47,862 nucleotides of DNA from Candidatus Choladousia intestinavium (GCA_018712785.1 DVGK01000078.1:1-47862), one strand, 5' to 3'. Counted from the first letter of the stretch, positions 1 through 8,641 are shown. Translations and numbers: made by a program. The notes: generated from the sequence alone by a model not told the origin.

Positions 1-11
1 CATCAGTCTTA

Positions 12-158
12 TTATCCATTAGGATTGTTATCATGACTATCACTATGTGATGGTCCCCAATCCCCGCTATTATCATGTCCATTATCATGATTTGACATTT
101 CTGTACCACCAGACTGCGCATAATATGTTTCCATTAGTATCTGAGTAGATTCATTCAT
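12..158 (-). CDS. 48-aa His/Asp/Asn-rich peptide, unknown function
   Basis: Not recognised. The peptide has 48 residues: a start segment (about residues 1-16, MNESTQILMETYYAQS), Gly17-Gly18, then a tail of about 30 residues made mostly of His, Asp, Asn, Ser and Gly, with one Trp34 and no Cys or Lys. An AAGGAG ribosome site lies 8 nt before ATG at 158. A near-consensus promoter is at 200-228, so the gene is very probably expressed. The segment is clearly more AT-rich than its neighbours. A second ATG (19..17) overlaps the stop and stays open to the window edge (MDNKTD), so a coupled gene may follow outside. A peptide-modification precursor is one idea, because of the short leader-like part, the Gly-Gly and the low-complexity tail. 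No maturase can be seen, so this remains inference. Confidence 0.65.
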   Translation of the reverse strand: MNESTQILMETYYAQSGGTEMSNHDNGHDNSGDWGPSHSDSHDNNPNG

Positions 159-199
159 AATGATCGCTCCTTTCTAAAAGTGGTTTTTATTATAATATA

Positions 200-228
200 A
201 TTTTATCTTCTATATCTAGCATTGTCAA
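200..228 (-). promoter_or_regulatory. Sigma-A type promoter of the 48-aa peptide gene
   Basis: Reading the minus strand, TTGACA (223-228) and TAAAAT (200-205) are separated by exactly 17 bp. Transcription would start near 193, leaving a leader of about 35 nt that contains the AAGGAG site. Confidence 0.75.
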
Positions 229-277
229 TTAGCTTTCTGAAAAGTATTTCCTCCCAAAAATAACTTGAATAAAAATG

Positions 278-1951
278 TTATTTAATTAATTCAAAATGCA
301 GAAAGGCATCTTTAATTGCTTCCACTTTCTCTGCTGTCGGATGTTTTCTCGGCTGTTTCAATTCTTCTACCGCATTAGGAGCATCATACATTGGCAAGCC
401 CAGACTTCTCTTTACCTCCGCTATATAAGCAGTATGTACCTTGAAGCCATATTTAGTTTCTATGTATTCCTTTATCATTTTATAGGTAACTCGCTCTTTC
501 GGCTTATACGCCTCGGCTCTCTTAGCGATATTATCAAGTGGCACTTTGCCCTCTCCCTCGCCAAACTCCACTTTTACGCTGATTGTGCTGTCAGGTTTTT
601 TGTGGGAAAGCAGTACTACCGTCTCCACATGCACCGTCCCCGGAAACATATCCACCGCGCACGCTTTCTCCAGCCGGTACCCTGCCGCCTGAAGCACCTC
701 CAGATCCCGCGCAAGGCTTGTGGGTTTACAGGATATGTAGACCATACGCTCTACGCCGTACTGAATAATCTTCGTTAAGGCTTTGGGGTGGATGCCGTCT
801 CTGGGGGGATCCAGTACAATAAGGTCCGGTTTCTCTTCTACGGTATCGAGAACTTTGAGAACATCGCCTGCCAGAAATCTGCAGTTGGTAAGGCCATTTT
901 CCGCGGCGTTTGTCCGGGCGGCTTCCACCGCTTCCGGAATAATCTCAATTCCCACTACTTCTTTTGCCACAGGAGCCAGGATCTGGGCGATGGTTCCGGT
1001 GCCGCTGTAGAGATCAAAGATCACCTTATCCTTTGTCTCCCCTATGAAGGAACGGGCCGTCTCATAGAGGACCTCCGCTCCCAGAGAATTGGTCTGGAAA
1101 AAACTGAAAGGGGAAATGCGGAAATTCAGCCCCAAAAGGTTTTCGTGGAAGAAACTCCGGCCGTACAGAAGCTCTGTGCCCTCATTGGCAATTACATCTG
1201 CCAGACTGTCGTTCCTGGTATGGAGAATGCCTGCCACCTTTCCTGTGAGAGGCAGTTTTAAAATTCCTTCCTTCCAGGGTGCCAGGTCAGGTTCCGCCTG
1301 GGTGGTGGTAACCAAATCCACCAGGATCTCTCCTGTTTTCTTGCCTTTTCTCACCAGCAGGTGACGGAAATACCCCTGATGGGTCAGTTTATGATAGAAG
1401 GGAAGTCCGGTGAATCTGGCAAATTCCAGAGTAAAGGTAAGGATTTTCCGAAAATCCTCTTCCACAATGCAGCATTCATCTGTAGTCACAATGTCATAGA
1501 AGCTTCCCCTTTTGTGGAGGCCCAGCATCAGAGGCCCGTCCTTACAAGCATCTCCGAAAGAATATTCCATCTTATTCCGATAGCCCAGAGATTCCGGGCT
1601 CCTTTTTATTCCCTGGAATTCATACGGAAAACAGCAGACCGGATCCAGAAGCTCCCGTATCTGTCTTTCTTTCAGCTTCAGCTGTTCATCATAGGGAAGC
1701 GTCTGATAGGTGCACCCTCCGCATTCCGGAAAATGGGGACAGGGAGACGTCTGCTCCAGAGGAGATCTTTCTATCACCTCCAGGAGTCTTCCCTCCGCTC
1801 TCCCTTTTCTTTTTTTGTTTACAGAAAAGCGGACTTTCTGACCTTCCAGGGCATTTTTTACAATCACCTTTTCTCCCTCGTAAAAAATAATTCCCTTGTT
1901 TGGAAATTCTGTTTTTTCTACAATTCCCTCCAGTACCATTCCTTTTTTCAT
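278..1951 (-). CDS. rlmD: 23S rRNA (uracil-5-)-methyltransferase, RlmD/RumA type, with extra C-terminal domain
   Basis: SAM-dependent C5 methylation of a uridine in 23S rRNA (TrmA/RumA family, cytoplasmic). Residues 1-60 form a TRAM-like RNA-binding domain. Cys71, Cys77, Cys80 and Cys160 or Cys161 fit the 4Fe-4S cluster ligands. FQTN is at 285-288, the SAM loop DLYSGTGT at 313-320, DPPRDG at 381-386, and catalytic Cys408 sits in SCKPTSLARD. The start follows AAGGAG. At 557 aa the protein is about 100 residues longer than the usual RlmD. The extra part (about 458-557) is a compact domain rich in Lys and Glu with no catalytic motif I recognise. Which uridine is methylated (U1939 or U747) cannot be told from sequence. 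Confidence 0.92.
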   Translation of the reverse strand: MKKGMVLEGIVEKTEFPNKGIIFYEGEKVIVKNALEGQKVRFSVNKKRKGRAEGRLLEVIERSPLEQTSPCPHFPECGGCTYQTLPYDEQLKLKERQIRELLDPVCCFPYEFQGIKRSPESLGYRNKMEYSFGDACKDGPLMLGLHKRGSFYDIVTTDECCIVEEDFRKILTFTLEFARFTGLPFYHKLTHQGYFRHLLVRKGKKTGEILVDLVTTTQAEPDLAPWKEGILKLPLTGKVAGILHTRNDSLADVIANEGTELLYGRSFFHENLLGLNFRISPFSFFQTNSLGAEVLYETARSFIGETKDKVIFDLYSGTGTIAQILAPVAKEVVGIEIIPEAVEAARTNAAENGLTNCRFLAGDVLKVLDTVEEKPDLIVLDPPRDGIHPKALTKIIQYGVERMVYISCKPTSLARDLEVLQAAGYRLEKACAVDMFPGTVHVETVVLLSHKKPDSTISVKVEFGEGEGKVPLDNIAKRAEAYKPKERVTYKMIKEYIETKYGFKVHTAYIAEVKRSLGLPMYDAPNAVEELKQPRKHPTAEKVEAIKDAFLHFELIK

Positions 1952-2213
1952 TGAAATACTCCTTAACTGTCTGTTCTTCTATCTTCAAATTCTGCCGCTT
2001 CGCATCCATAGCTGCGCAGATACCTGTGTTTTCCTGGCACGCGAAAGATTCCGCCGGAGAAACAGCCCGTTTTTATCCGGCAGCGAAAAAGAACGGCTGC
2101 CGTACCTCCCTCTCCTGCGCTTTTATACCTGCCGGAAAATAGATCCCCGTATAAAAGCTTCTGCCGGGACTGTACAGCAGCCGCCCAATCTGCAAAGCAG
2201 ACGGAAAAGCGGG

Positions 2214-2516
2214 TCACTCCTCACTCTTCTCCTCTTCTGCCTTCTCTTCCTTATCCGCTTCCTTTTCAGCCTTCTCTTCGGATGCCTCATCCATTTCCGG
2301 GAAGTCGTCGTCTTCGAAGAAATCATTAAAATCGTCGTCAAAATCTTCGTCAAAGTCTTCCAGATAATCCGGTGAGAAATAGCGGTATACTGCATAGGCA
2401 ATGCCTGCTACCGCAGCAACAGCGCCTATAATCGCAAGAATCCAGAGCACAGCATTTTTATGCTTTTCGTCTTCTCTTTTCTGCATTGCTGCCAAAAAAT
2501 CATCCCATTTTGTCAT
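2214..2516 (-). CDS. Small single-pass membrane protein with acidic tail
   Basis: This 100-aa protein has a charged N-terminus (1-22), one hydrophobic segment (about 23-45, AVLWILAIIGAVAAVAGIAY), then a tail made almost only of Asp, Glu, Phe and Lys, with repeats of the kind DFDEDFDDD and later EEKAEEEKSEE. The start follows AAAGGACGGAG. It lies downstream of pcrA on the same strand, with rlmD 262 bp further on. I recognise no family. The tail could be an electrostatic binding surface, but function is unknown. Confidence 0.75.
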   Translation of the reverse strand: MTKWDDFLAAMQKREDEKHKNAVLWILAIIGAVAAVAGIAYAVYRYFSPDYLEDFDEDFDDDFNDFFEDDDFPEMDEASEEKAEKEADKEEKAEEEKSEE

Positions 2517-2621
2517 TTCACTCCGTCCTTTCTGTTCCTCGGTCCCTTATCCTGCGACCTTTTTTCATTCATCCATAGTATACCACAGGCGGGACATTTT
2601 TACTATAAAAACTTTCAAATG

Positions 2622-4847
2622 TTATACCTTTTGAAGCTTCGCGAAGGACGCAAACATTTTTTTCACTCCCGCTTTTTCAAAATCCACTGTAACCTCAAAA
2701 TCCCTTCCTCCCTCAGTAATGGCTGTCACCACTCCGGTTCCGAATTTTATATGGCGCACAGTGTCTCCCACATCGTAGGAAAGTCCCTGGGATTTTTTTA
2801 CCTCAAACTGCTTCGGCATAAATACTTTGGATTTAAAGGCTTCTCTGGCCTGCTCCCTGGGCGTGGATTTTCTCTCCTGCGGCTTCTGCTGGCTTCCTGC
2901 TTTTTCCTGCTTTTTTTCCTCTCCGGATGCCAGGATCTCCTTAGGAATATCTTCTATAAACCGGGAAATCCGGTTATAGTGAATCTCTCCCCGAACCATC
3001 CTCTGCCTGGCCGCAGTCAGATACAGCTCCTTCATGGCCCTGGTAATTCCCACATAGCACAGCCGTCTCTCTTCCTCCAGGTCTGTGGGGTCATCGGATA
3101 CGATGCTCATATAGCTGGGGAACATGCCGTCCTCCATGCCTGTAAGAAATACCACCGGAAATTCCAGTCCCTTGGCGCTGTGAAGCGTCATCATTACCAC
3201 ATGCTCTCCATCCTCCTCCAGGCTGTCAATATCAGCTACAAGGGCCACCTCCTCCAGGAAGTCCTGAAGACTTGGCTCCTGTGCCGTCTCCTGGTAGGCT
3301 GCCGCCTTATTAATCAGCTCGTCAATATTTTCCAGCCGCTCCTTAGCCTCTTCTGTTCCCTCTGCCTGAAGCTCCAGCCGGTAGCCTGTCTGCTCCACCA
3401 CATCCTCCAGGAGTTCCTTCACGGAATAAAACTCCTGTTTGCTGCGAAAGGTCTGGATCAGTGTGACGAAAGACTCAAGTTTTGAAACTCCTCTTTCAAT
3501 TCCTGGAATTTCTTTAGCGCTTCTCAGCGCATCATAGAAGCTGATGCCGTGCTCATCCGCATACTCCTGGACCCGGTTGATCGAGGTGGCGCCAATTCCC
3601 CGTTTGGGAACATTGATAATCCGGCGGACAGCCAAATTGTCGCTTCCATTGTCAATGGTTTTCAAATATGCCAGCAGATCTTTGATCTCCCGGCGTGCGT
3701 AGAAATTGATGCCGCCCACGATTTTATAGGGAATATTTGCCATGAGAAATTTTTCCTCAAACATACGGGACTGGGCGTTGGTGCGGTAGAGAATAGCGCA
3801 GTCCCCATACTTCCATTTTCCCTGACGTACCTTCGCGTTAATCGTACCGGCTACATACTCCCCTTCTTCAAAGGAAGACATAAACATATGAAAATGAACC
3901 TTATCGCCGTCTCCGTTGGCAGTCCAGAGAGTTTTGCTCTTTCTTCCCTGATTATGACGGATCACCTCATTGGCCGCGTTGAGAATGTTCTGAGTGGAAC
4001 GATAATTCTGCTCCAGCCGTATGACACGGGTATCCGGAAACACTTCCTCGAAATTCAGGATATTGGCAATATTCGCTCCTCTGAACTTGTAGATAGACTG
4101 GTCATCGTCTCCTACTACAAAAAGATTTCTGTATTTCCCCGCCAGCATACTTACCAGCTTAAACTGAGCCGTGTTTGTATCCTGGTACTCGTCCACCATA
4201 ATAAACTTAAACCGCTCCTGATAATTTTCCAGCACCTCCGGGCAGCTTTGAAACAGCTCCACGGTCTTCGTCAGAAGATCGTCAAAATCCAGGGCGTTGC
4301 AGTTATGGAGCTCTTTCTGATACTCTCTGTATACCTCCGCAATTTTTTTCTCGCGGAAATCCACGCCTGCCAGTTCCATATACTTTTCTGGAGAAATCAG
4401 CTCATTTTTGGCAGCGGAAATCTCGCTTAAGAAAAAACGCTCTTTATACTGTTTCGTATCAATCTGGAGGCGTTTACAGATTCCCCGCATAATGCTTTTC
4501 TGATCGTCTGTGTCATAGATGGTAAAGTGATTGTCATACCCGATGCGGTCAATGAAGCGCCGCAGAATGCGGACGCAGGTGCTGTGGAAGGTGGCCACCC
4601 AGACGCTCTGGGCCTCTCCCTCAATCATCTGATCCACTCGCGCGCGCATCTCTCCCGCTGCCTTGTTTGTAAAAGTAATCGCCAGTATATTCCAGGGATT
4701 CACCCCTTTTTCCTGAATCAGCCACGCGATCCGGTGCGTCAGCACCCTGGTCTTTCCGGATCCTGCCCCGGCCAGAACCAGAAGAGGTCCTTCGTAGTGT
4801 GTAGCTGCCTGGTACTGTTCCGGATTCAAGGTATCATATATGCTCAT
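2622..4847 (-). CDS. pcrA: ATP-dependent DNA helicase PcrA/UvrD
   Basis: Superfamily 1A 3'-5' helicase for repair and replication restart. It starts with the Q-motif LNPEQYQAA. Walker A GAGSGKT is at about 27-33, and the VDEYQDT and GDDDQSIYKFRGA motifs follow, then the QNYRST and VMMTLHSAKGLEF motifs of the second RecA-like core. The last 50 residues (GDTVRHIKFGTGVV...) form the Tudor-like domain typical of PcrA that contacts RNA polymerase. An ATG at 4877 is in frame but overlaps the upstream stop. I chose 4847 (MSIYDTLNPEQ) because AGGAG lies about 10 nt ahead, giving 741 aa. It is 19 bp behind the 76-aa gene and probably cotranscribed with it. Confidence 0.95.
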   Translation of the reverse strand: MSIYDTLNPEQYQAATHYEGPLLVLAGAGSGKTRVLTHRIAWLIQEKGVNPWNILAITFTNKAAGEMRARVDQMIEGEAQSVWVATFHSTCVRILRRFIDRIGYDNHFTIYDTDDQKSIMRGICKRLQIDTKQYKERFFLSEISAAKNELISPEKYMELAGVDFREKKIAEVYREYQKELHNCNALDFDDLLTKTVELFQSCPEVLENYQERFKFIMVDEYQDTNTAQFKLVSMLAGKYRNLFVVGDDDQSIYKFRGANIANILNFEEVFPDTRVIRLEQNYRSTQNILNAANEVIRHNQGRKSKTLWTANGDGDKVHFHMFMSSFEEGEYVAGTINAKVRQGKWKYGDCAILYRTNAQSRMFEEKFLMANIPYKIVGGINFYARREIKDLLAYLKTIDNGSDNLAVRRIINVPKRGIGATSINRVQEYADEHGISFYDALRSAKEIPGIERGVSKLESFVTLIQTFRSKQEFYSVKELLEDVVEQTGYRLELQAEGTEEAKERLENIDELINKAAAYQETAQEPSLQDFLEEVALVADIDSLEEDGEHVVMMTLHSAKGLEFPVVFLTGMEDGMFPSYMSIVSDDPTDLEEERRLCYVGITRAMKELYLTAARQRMVRGEIHYNRISRFIEDIPKEILASGEEKKQEKAGSQQKPQERKSTPREQAREAFKSKVFMPKQFEVKKSQGLSYDVGDTVRHIKFGTGVVTAITEGGRDFEVTVDFEKAGVKKMFASFAKLQKV

Positions 4848-4866
4848 ACTGTCTTTTGCTCCTGTT

Positions 4867-5097
4867 CTATTCATCAAATTCGGCTACCACTGTGTAGCCA
4901 CTCTCATCTGTCCTCACTTCTGCCACTACGCCCTCTCTGGATTTCAGCCGCTCTCTGCTGCCGTAATTGGCAGACATAGCCACTGCAGGCTCAATTGTGT
5001 AATACCAGCTCATAGGCAGTACTCCTTCGGAAACCGTCACCTTATCTCCCGGCTTCACCAGTCCTTCCCGCTCCATCTTGAATTCCATTCTGCGCAT
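4867..5097 (-). CDS. 76-aa hypothetical protein upstream of pcrA
   Basis: A small soluble protein with no signal peptide or membrane segment. A central part of the type [11 protein letters not shown] and the closing [19 protein letters not shown] look like short beta strands of an SH3-like barrel. No family is recognised with confidence. The start follows GGAGGGGG. The gene ends 19 bp before the PcrA start, so it is probably the first gene of that operon. A helper function for PcrA is possible only by position. Confidence 0.7.
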   Translation of the reverse strand: MRRMEFKMEREGLVKPGDKVTVSEGVLPMSWYYTIEPAVAMSANYGSRERLKSREGVVAEVRTDESGYTVVAEFDE

Positions 5098-5556
5098 GAA
5101 TCCCCCTCCTTCGCTTTCCTTTGCGGTCCTCTCTGCGCCAGAACGTGTCTGGAAATTTTCCCGTTCAGGCCCTGCCTGCTGCCGGAAAGATTTTCAGACA
5201 CGCTCCAGTCTCCATTTTAACTTAACCGGCCTTTCGTTGCAAGGAAATTCTTTCCGAATCTTTCATCTGTCCGTTTTCTTCAAAAAAAAGAACCGATTTT
5301 TACTCACGCCCATTCAAAAGGCAGGAACTGTCTTTACCTGCATCCATTCAAAATCCAGTTATTTTCTTCTTGTCATCTGGTATTAAAGACTATATAATGA
5401 TAACAGAATACTGCAGTTCAAAGCCCTGCCTGGTATTTGCCTGCAGTATGGATAAACTTTAAAATATTTCATCCCCGTAAGCAGCGGCCGGCGGTATGCA
5501 TCCATACACGCGGACTTTGCCGCCCCGGGAGTAAAATCGACGTACGGAGGAAACCT
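5098..5556. other. Divergent intergenic region between the pcrA operon and the DUF1836 gene
   Basis: This 459-bp stretch has no convincing gene. It holds a long hairpin at 5144-5202 (outer arms CGTGTCTG / CAGACACG, partly paired inside) in the 5' leader of the minus-strand operon. It also holds the plus-strand promoter at 5370-5398 and a GC-rich leader (5480-5530) before the DUF1836 start. I see no riboswitch that I can name. Confidence 0.6.
5370..5398 (+). promoter_or_regulatory. Promoter of the DUF1836 gene
   Basis: TTGTCA (5370-5375) and TATAAT (5393-5398) are spaced by 17 bp. The leader to ATG at 5557 would be about 150 nt. Confidence 0.65.
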
Positions 5557-6144
5557 ATGGAACGCAAACATTCGGAGCTGATCTTATCCATTCTGGAGCA
5601 GCTGCCTCAGATGGAACATATCAAACTTTCCGAAATTCCCAATATCGACCTGTATATGGATCAGGTCACAAGCTTTATGGATGAGCATATGCAGCGCTCT
5701 AAGCGCCGCAGTGAGGATAAGATCCTGACCAAAACCATGATTAATAATTATGCCAAAAATAAACTGCTTCCGCCTCCCGCGAAAAAGCGCTATTCCAAAG
5801 AGCACATGCTCCTGCTGATTTTTATTTATTATTTTAAGGGAATTCTTTCCCTGAATGACATTCAGGCCCTGATGAAGCCTGTAACGGAGCGTTTTTTCCA
5901 CGGTGAGGAAGGACTTAACGTAGAAGATATTTATCGTGAGGTTTATTCTCTGGGAAAGGAACAGATTTCCGTAATCAAGGAGGAGCTTTTAAAGTCTTAC
6001 GAAAAAGCCTCCGAAAGTTTTGAGGACGCCCCCGGAGAGGATCAGGATTTTCTGCAGATCTTCAGCTTTATCTGTCTTCTCTGCTTCGATATCTATCTCC
6101 GAAAGCAGGTGATTGAGAAGCTTCTTGATTCCCTGACTTCATAG
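5557..6144 (+). CDS. DUF1836 domain-containing protein
   Basis: This 195-aa protein matches the DUF1836 family, seen in IPNIDLYMDQVTSFMDEH near residues 24-40, then KILTKTMINNYAKNKLLPPP and the YSKEHMLLLIFIYYFKGILS segment. Family members are predicted DNA-binding proteins with a MerR-like winged helix, and the TMINNYAKNKLLPPP stretch is the likely helix. Targets are unknown. ATG at 5557 is preceded by ACGGAGG. The longer open frame upstream (from 5437) lacks such a site. The gene ends at a bidirectional terminator shared with the convergent YerC gene. Confidence 0.88.
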   Translation: MERKHSELILSILEQLPQMEHIKLSEIPNIDLYMDQVTSFMDEHMQRSKRRSEDKILTKTMINNYAKNKLLPPPAKKRYSKEHMLLLIFIYYFKGILSLNDIQALMKPVTERFFHGEEGLNVEDIYREVYSLGKEQISVIKEELLKSYEKASESFEDAPGEDQDFLQIFSFICLLCFDIYLRKQVIEKLLDSLTS

Positions 6145-6202
6145 AAGACTTAATCTTCCGGACGCGGAACCATCCGCCTTCCGGATTATATATCCCGCAC
6201 TC

Positions 6203-6243
6203 AAAAAGCTGCCCGCATCAATAATCGGCGGACAGCTTTTTCT
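6203..6243. terminator. Bidirectional intrinsic terminator
   Basis: The arms AAAAAGCTGCCCGC and GGCGGACAGCTTTTT form a strong stem with A and T runs at the two ends. It sits between the convergent DUF1836 and YerC genes and can serve both. Confidence 0.85.
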
Positions 6244-6304
6244 TTTGCTTTCTAAGCAGTCTCTCGGGATCTGATCTGTTTATCAAAACGAATTTCTGAA
6301 AAAA

Positions 6305-6604
6305 TCAGGACTCTTCCTGTTTCTCCATGCGCTCAAATACCATCTCATATCCGTCGTTTCCATAGTTCAGGGAACGGTTCACCCGGCTGATGGTGGCTGT
6401 GGAGGCTCCGGTTTTTTCAGCAATCTCCAGATATGTTTTCTTTTTTTTCAGCATCCGGGCCACTTCGAACCGCTGAGAAAGGGACAGCAGCTCATTGACT
6501 GTGCAAACATCTTCAAAAAACAAATAACACTCTTCTTTATTCTTCAGGCAAAGAATTGCTTCAAAAAGCTCATCCACCGCCTCTGTTCTGATTTTCTTTG
6601 TCAT
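6305..6604 (-). CDS. YerC/YecD family TrpR-like regulator
   Basis: This 99-aa DNA-binding protein of the TrpR superfamily is close to B. subtilis YerC. The all-helical domain includes FFEDVCTVNELLSLSQRFEVARML, followed by the helix-turn-helix LEIAEKTGASTATISRVNRSLN (about residues 59-80). The start follows GGGGGAG. YerC relatives are usually single genes near pcrA or purine genes, and their ligand is not established here. The Phe/Tyr-rich N-terminal half fits the dimer interface. Confidence 0.9.
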   Translation of the reverse strand: MTKKIRTEAVDELFEAILCLKNKEECYLFFEDVCTVNELLSLSQRFEVARMLKKKKTYLEIAEKTGASTATISRVNRSLNYGNDGYEMVFERMEKQEES

Positions 6605-6678
6605 AAATTCTCCCCCTGTGTCTGCGTACTTATCTTATTTTAACACTTTGATGTGCTGCTGTAAAGAATTTTCAAAAT

Positions 6679-7407
6679 TCAAAACGTTCCGCTCTCTTTC
6701 CGGTTGATATACTTTTTGTACTCCTCCACAGAACGGTTTACAATCAGCTCCCCGGGAAATCTCATCTCCTTCAGAAGCGCTTCCGCATACCCGTGCTCCC
6801 CTACGTCAAAGGCGCTATGGGCGTCGCTGTTCACAATGATCGGTACCTGATACTGGCTGCACAGACGAAGCATCTCCCTGTCGTTGGGCTTTGGATCCTT
6901 TCTGGAACCTTTCGGATGAAGGGAGGTATTGTTCAGCTCCAGCAGCACATGACGCTCCTTCGCCGTCTGTACTAAGGCCTCAAAATCCACCGGATATCTT
7001 CCGTCATCCGGATGTCCTATAATATTTACATAAGGATTTTTCATGGCTCCCAGCAGCGCCTTCGTGTTTTCTTCTCTTGTACCGGGACGGATGCAGGGCG
7101 TATGAAGGCTGGCCACCACTACGTCCATCTGGGCAAGAAGCCCCTCATCCATATCCACATTTCCCTCGTAATCCATAATATTGACTTCCGCTCCGAAAAG
7201 GACCTCTATCCCCTTTATCCTCCGCGGAAGCATCCGCAGATTAGAAAAATAAAATTCATGGCATGTCCCCGGCATAGCCACAGCATGTTCCGTCAGGGCC
7301 AGAAGCTTCAGTCCCTTTTGGGCCGCTGCCTCTGCCATCTCAAATATCGTATTGTAAGCATGCCCGCTGGCAATTGTATGGGCATGAGAATCCAAATAAT
7401 ATTCCAT
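6679..7407 (-). CDS. PHP-domain phosphoesterase, YcdX-like
   Basis: This 242-aa protein is a member of the polymerase and histidinol phosphatase (PHP) family with a trinuclear metal centre. Visible metal ligands include His8-x-His10 in DSHAHT, the His in LTEHAV, Glu in GAEVN, SLHTP, GHPDDGRYP and NSDAHS. This order is typical of YcdX-type phosphatases. The substrate is unknown, and histidinol phosphate is unlikely without his genes nearby. The start ATG at 7407 follows GGAGGAAAAA. It has its own promoter, divergent from the binding-protein gene. Confidence 0.88.
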   Translation of the reverse strand: MEYYLDSHAHTIASGHAYNTIFEMAEAAAQKGLKLLALTEHAVAMPGTCHEFYFSNLRMLPRRIKGIEVLFGAEVNIMDYEGNVDMDEGLLAQMDVVVASLHTPCIRPGTREENTKALLGAMKNPYVNIIGHPDDGRYPVDFEALVQTAKERHVLLELNNTSLHPKGSRKDPKPNDREMLRLCSQYQVPIIVNSDAHSAFDVGEHGYAEALLKEMRFPGELIVNRSVEEYKKYINRKESGTF

Positions 7408-7457
7408 TTTTTCCTCCTTATTTCTGTCAGAGAAGGTTTCATTCAGCCGTTGTCCTC

Positions 7458-7486
7458 ATTATACTGATTTTGGCATAAAATTTCAA
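7458..7486 (-). promoter_or_regulatory. Promoter of the PHP gene
   Basis: On the minus strand TTGAAA (7481-7486) and TATAAT (7458-7463) are 17 bp apart, about 50 bp before the start codon. Confidence 0.7.
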
Positions 7487-7563
7487 CGGGAAAGGGAAGG
7501 CCTGTGACACGGACCAGCCCGGCGCATATACTAAAGAGAACAGAACCATTCACAGAGGTATTC

Positions 7564-8565
7564 ATGAAACGAAAATTTATTTCTCTTCTCACCACTGCTC
7601 TCCTTCTTACAGGCACTGTGCTCCTTCCTGCCGCGGCCGAAGAATCCACCCCTCTTCAAGAGCTTACCCTCAATGAAGTGGCCCACTCCATCTTCTACGC
7701 TCCACAGTATGCCGCCATTGAACTGGGATATTTCCAGGAGGAAGGGATTGAACTGACTCTGGTAAACGGTTTTGGAGCGGACAAAACCATGACCGCCCTG
7801 CTTTCCGGCGACGCGGATATCGGATTTATGGGGTCGGAGGCGTCCATTTACACCTACAGCGGCGGCGCGGCCGACGCTCCCGTAAATTTCGCCCAGCTCA
7901 CCCAGAGAGCTGGAAATTTCCTGGTAGCCAGACAGGAAATGCCGGATTTTGAGTGGAGCGATCTGATTGGAAAGGATGTATTGGGCGGAAGAAAGGGCGG
8001 TATGCCAGAAATGGTCTTTGAGTATATTCTCATGGAAAACGGCATTGAGCCTTCAGAAGTCAATATCGACCAGAGCATTGATTTTGGCTCTACTGCCGCC
8101 GCCTTCTCCGGCGGACAGGGAGAGTTTACGGTTGAGTTCGAGCCTGGGGCCACTTCTCTGGAGCAGGAGGGGGTAGGCTATGTGGTAGCCTCTCTTGGAA
8201 CAGATTCCGGCTATGTGCCGTATACCGCCTACTGCGCAAAGGAAAGTTTTATCCAGGAAAATCCGGAGCTGATTCAAGGCTTCACCAATGCCCTCCAGAA
8301 GGGTATGGATTACGTAAACAGCCATACTCCGGAGGAAATCGCCGCCGTCATCGCTCCTCAGTTCCCGGAGACAGATGTGGAGACGATCACCGCCATTGTA
8401 ACCAGATATTACGAACAGGATACCTGGAAGGAAGACCTGATCTTTGAGAAGGAAAGCTTTGAGCTTCTTCAGGATATTTTAGAAAGCGCCCAGGAGCTTA
8501 CGGAACGTGTTCCCTACGAAGCGCTTGTGACAACAGAATTTGCCGAGAAGGCAGCCAAAAAGTGA
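7564..8565 (+). CDS. NMT1/THI5-like ABC transporter substrate-binding protein (orphan)
   Basis: This 333-aa secreted binding protein of the SsuA/TauA/THI5-like fold has an N-terminal signal peptide ending near PAAA-EE (about residue 25), then NEVAHSIFYAPQYAAIELGYFQEEGIEL, a classic NMT1 opening, and LLSGDADIGFMGSEAS. It should bind a sulfonate-, nitrate- or pyrimidine-type ligand for import, but the ligand cannot be called. The signal has no lipobox Cys, which is unusual for a Gram-positive binding protein. No permease or ATPase gene is next to it. I chose ATG 7564 (AGAGGT ahead); an in-frame start at 7504 would spoil the signal peptide. The gene ends at its own terminator. Confidence 0.85.
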   Translation: MKRKFISLLTTALLLTGTVLLPAAAEESTPLQELTLNEVAHSIFYAPQYAAIELGYFQEEGIELTLVNGFGADKTMTALLSGDADIGFMGSEASIYTYSGGAADAPVNFAQLTQRAGNFLVARQEMPDFEWSDLIGKDVLGGRKGGMPEMVFEYILMENGIEPSEVNIDQSIDFGSTAAAFSGGQGEFTVEFEPGATSLEQEGVGYVVASLGTDSGYVPYTAYCAKESFIQENPELIQGFTNALQKGMDYVNSHTPEEIAAVIAPQFPETDVETITAIVTRYYEQDTWKEDLIFEKESFELLQDILESAQELTERVPYEALVTTEFAEKAAKK

Positions 8566-8596
8566 ACGAAGCAAATGAAATGAGCGGATAATCAGC

Positions 8597-8641
8597 GGAC
8601 CGGAGCAGACATCCTGCGCGAATGCCTGCTCCGGTCCTTTT
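8597..8641. terminator. Intrinsic terminator between convergent genes
   Basis: Arms GGACCGGAGCAG and CTGCTCCGGTCC are a perfect 12-bp stem followed by TTTT on the plus strand. It closes the binding-protein gene. Confidence 0.85.

Noticed and set aside
278..573. The C-terminal extension of RlmD as a separate fused gene
   Set aside because: It is in frame with no internal ribosome site or start codon of note, so it is annotated as a domain.
1963..2217. 84-codon frame starting over the stop of the small acidic membrane protein and ending just before rlmD
   Set aside because: It starts at a GTG that overlaps the previous stop, has no ribosome site, and the composition (Cys, Phe, Gly, Arg scattered) looks random. 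The region is better read as intergenic.
2460..3485. Long plus-strand open frame opposite pcrA
   Set aside because: It is the antisense frame of a clear helicase gene and has no ribosome site or protein-like domains.
5144..5202. Hairpin upstream of the 76-aa gene as a riboswitch
   Set aside because: It has a simple long stem with CGTGTCTG arms but no conserved core of a class I know, so I note it only as a hairpin.
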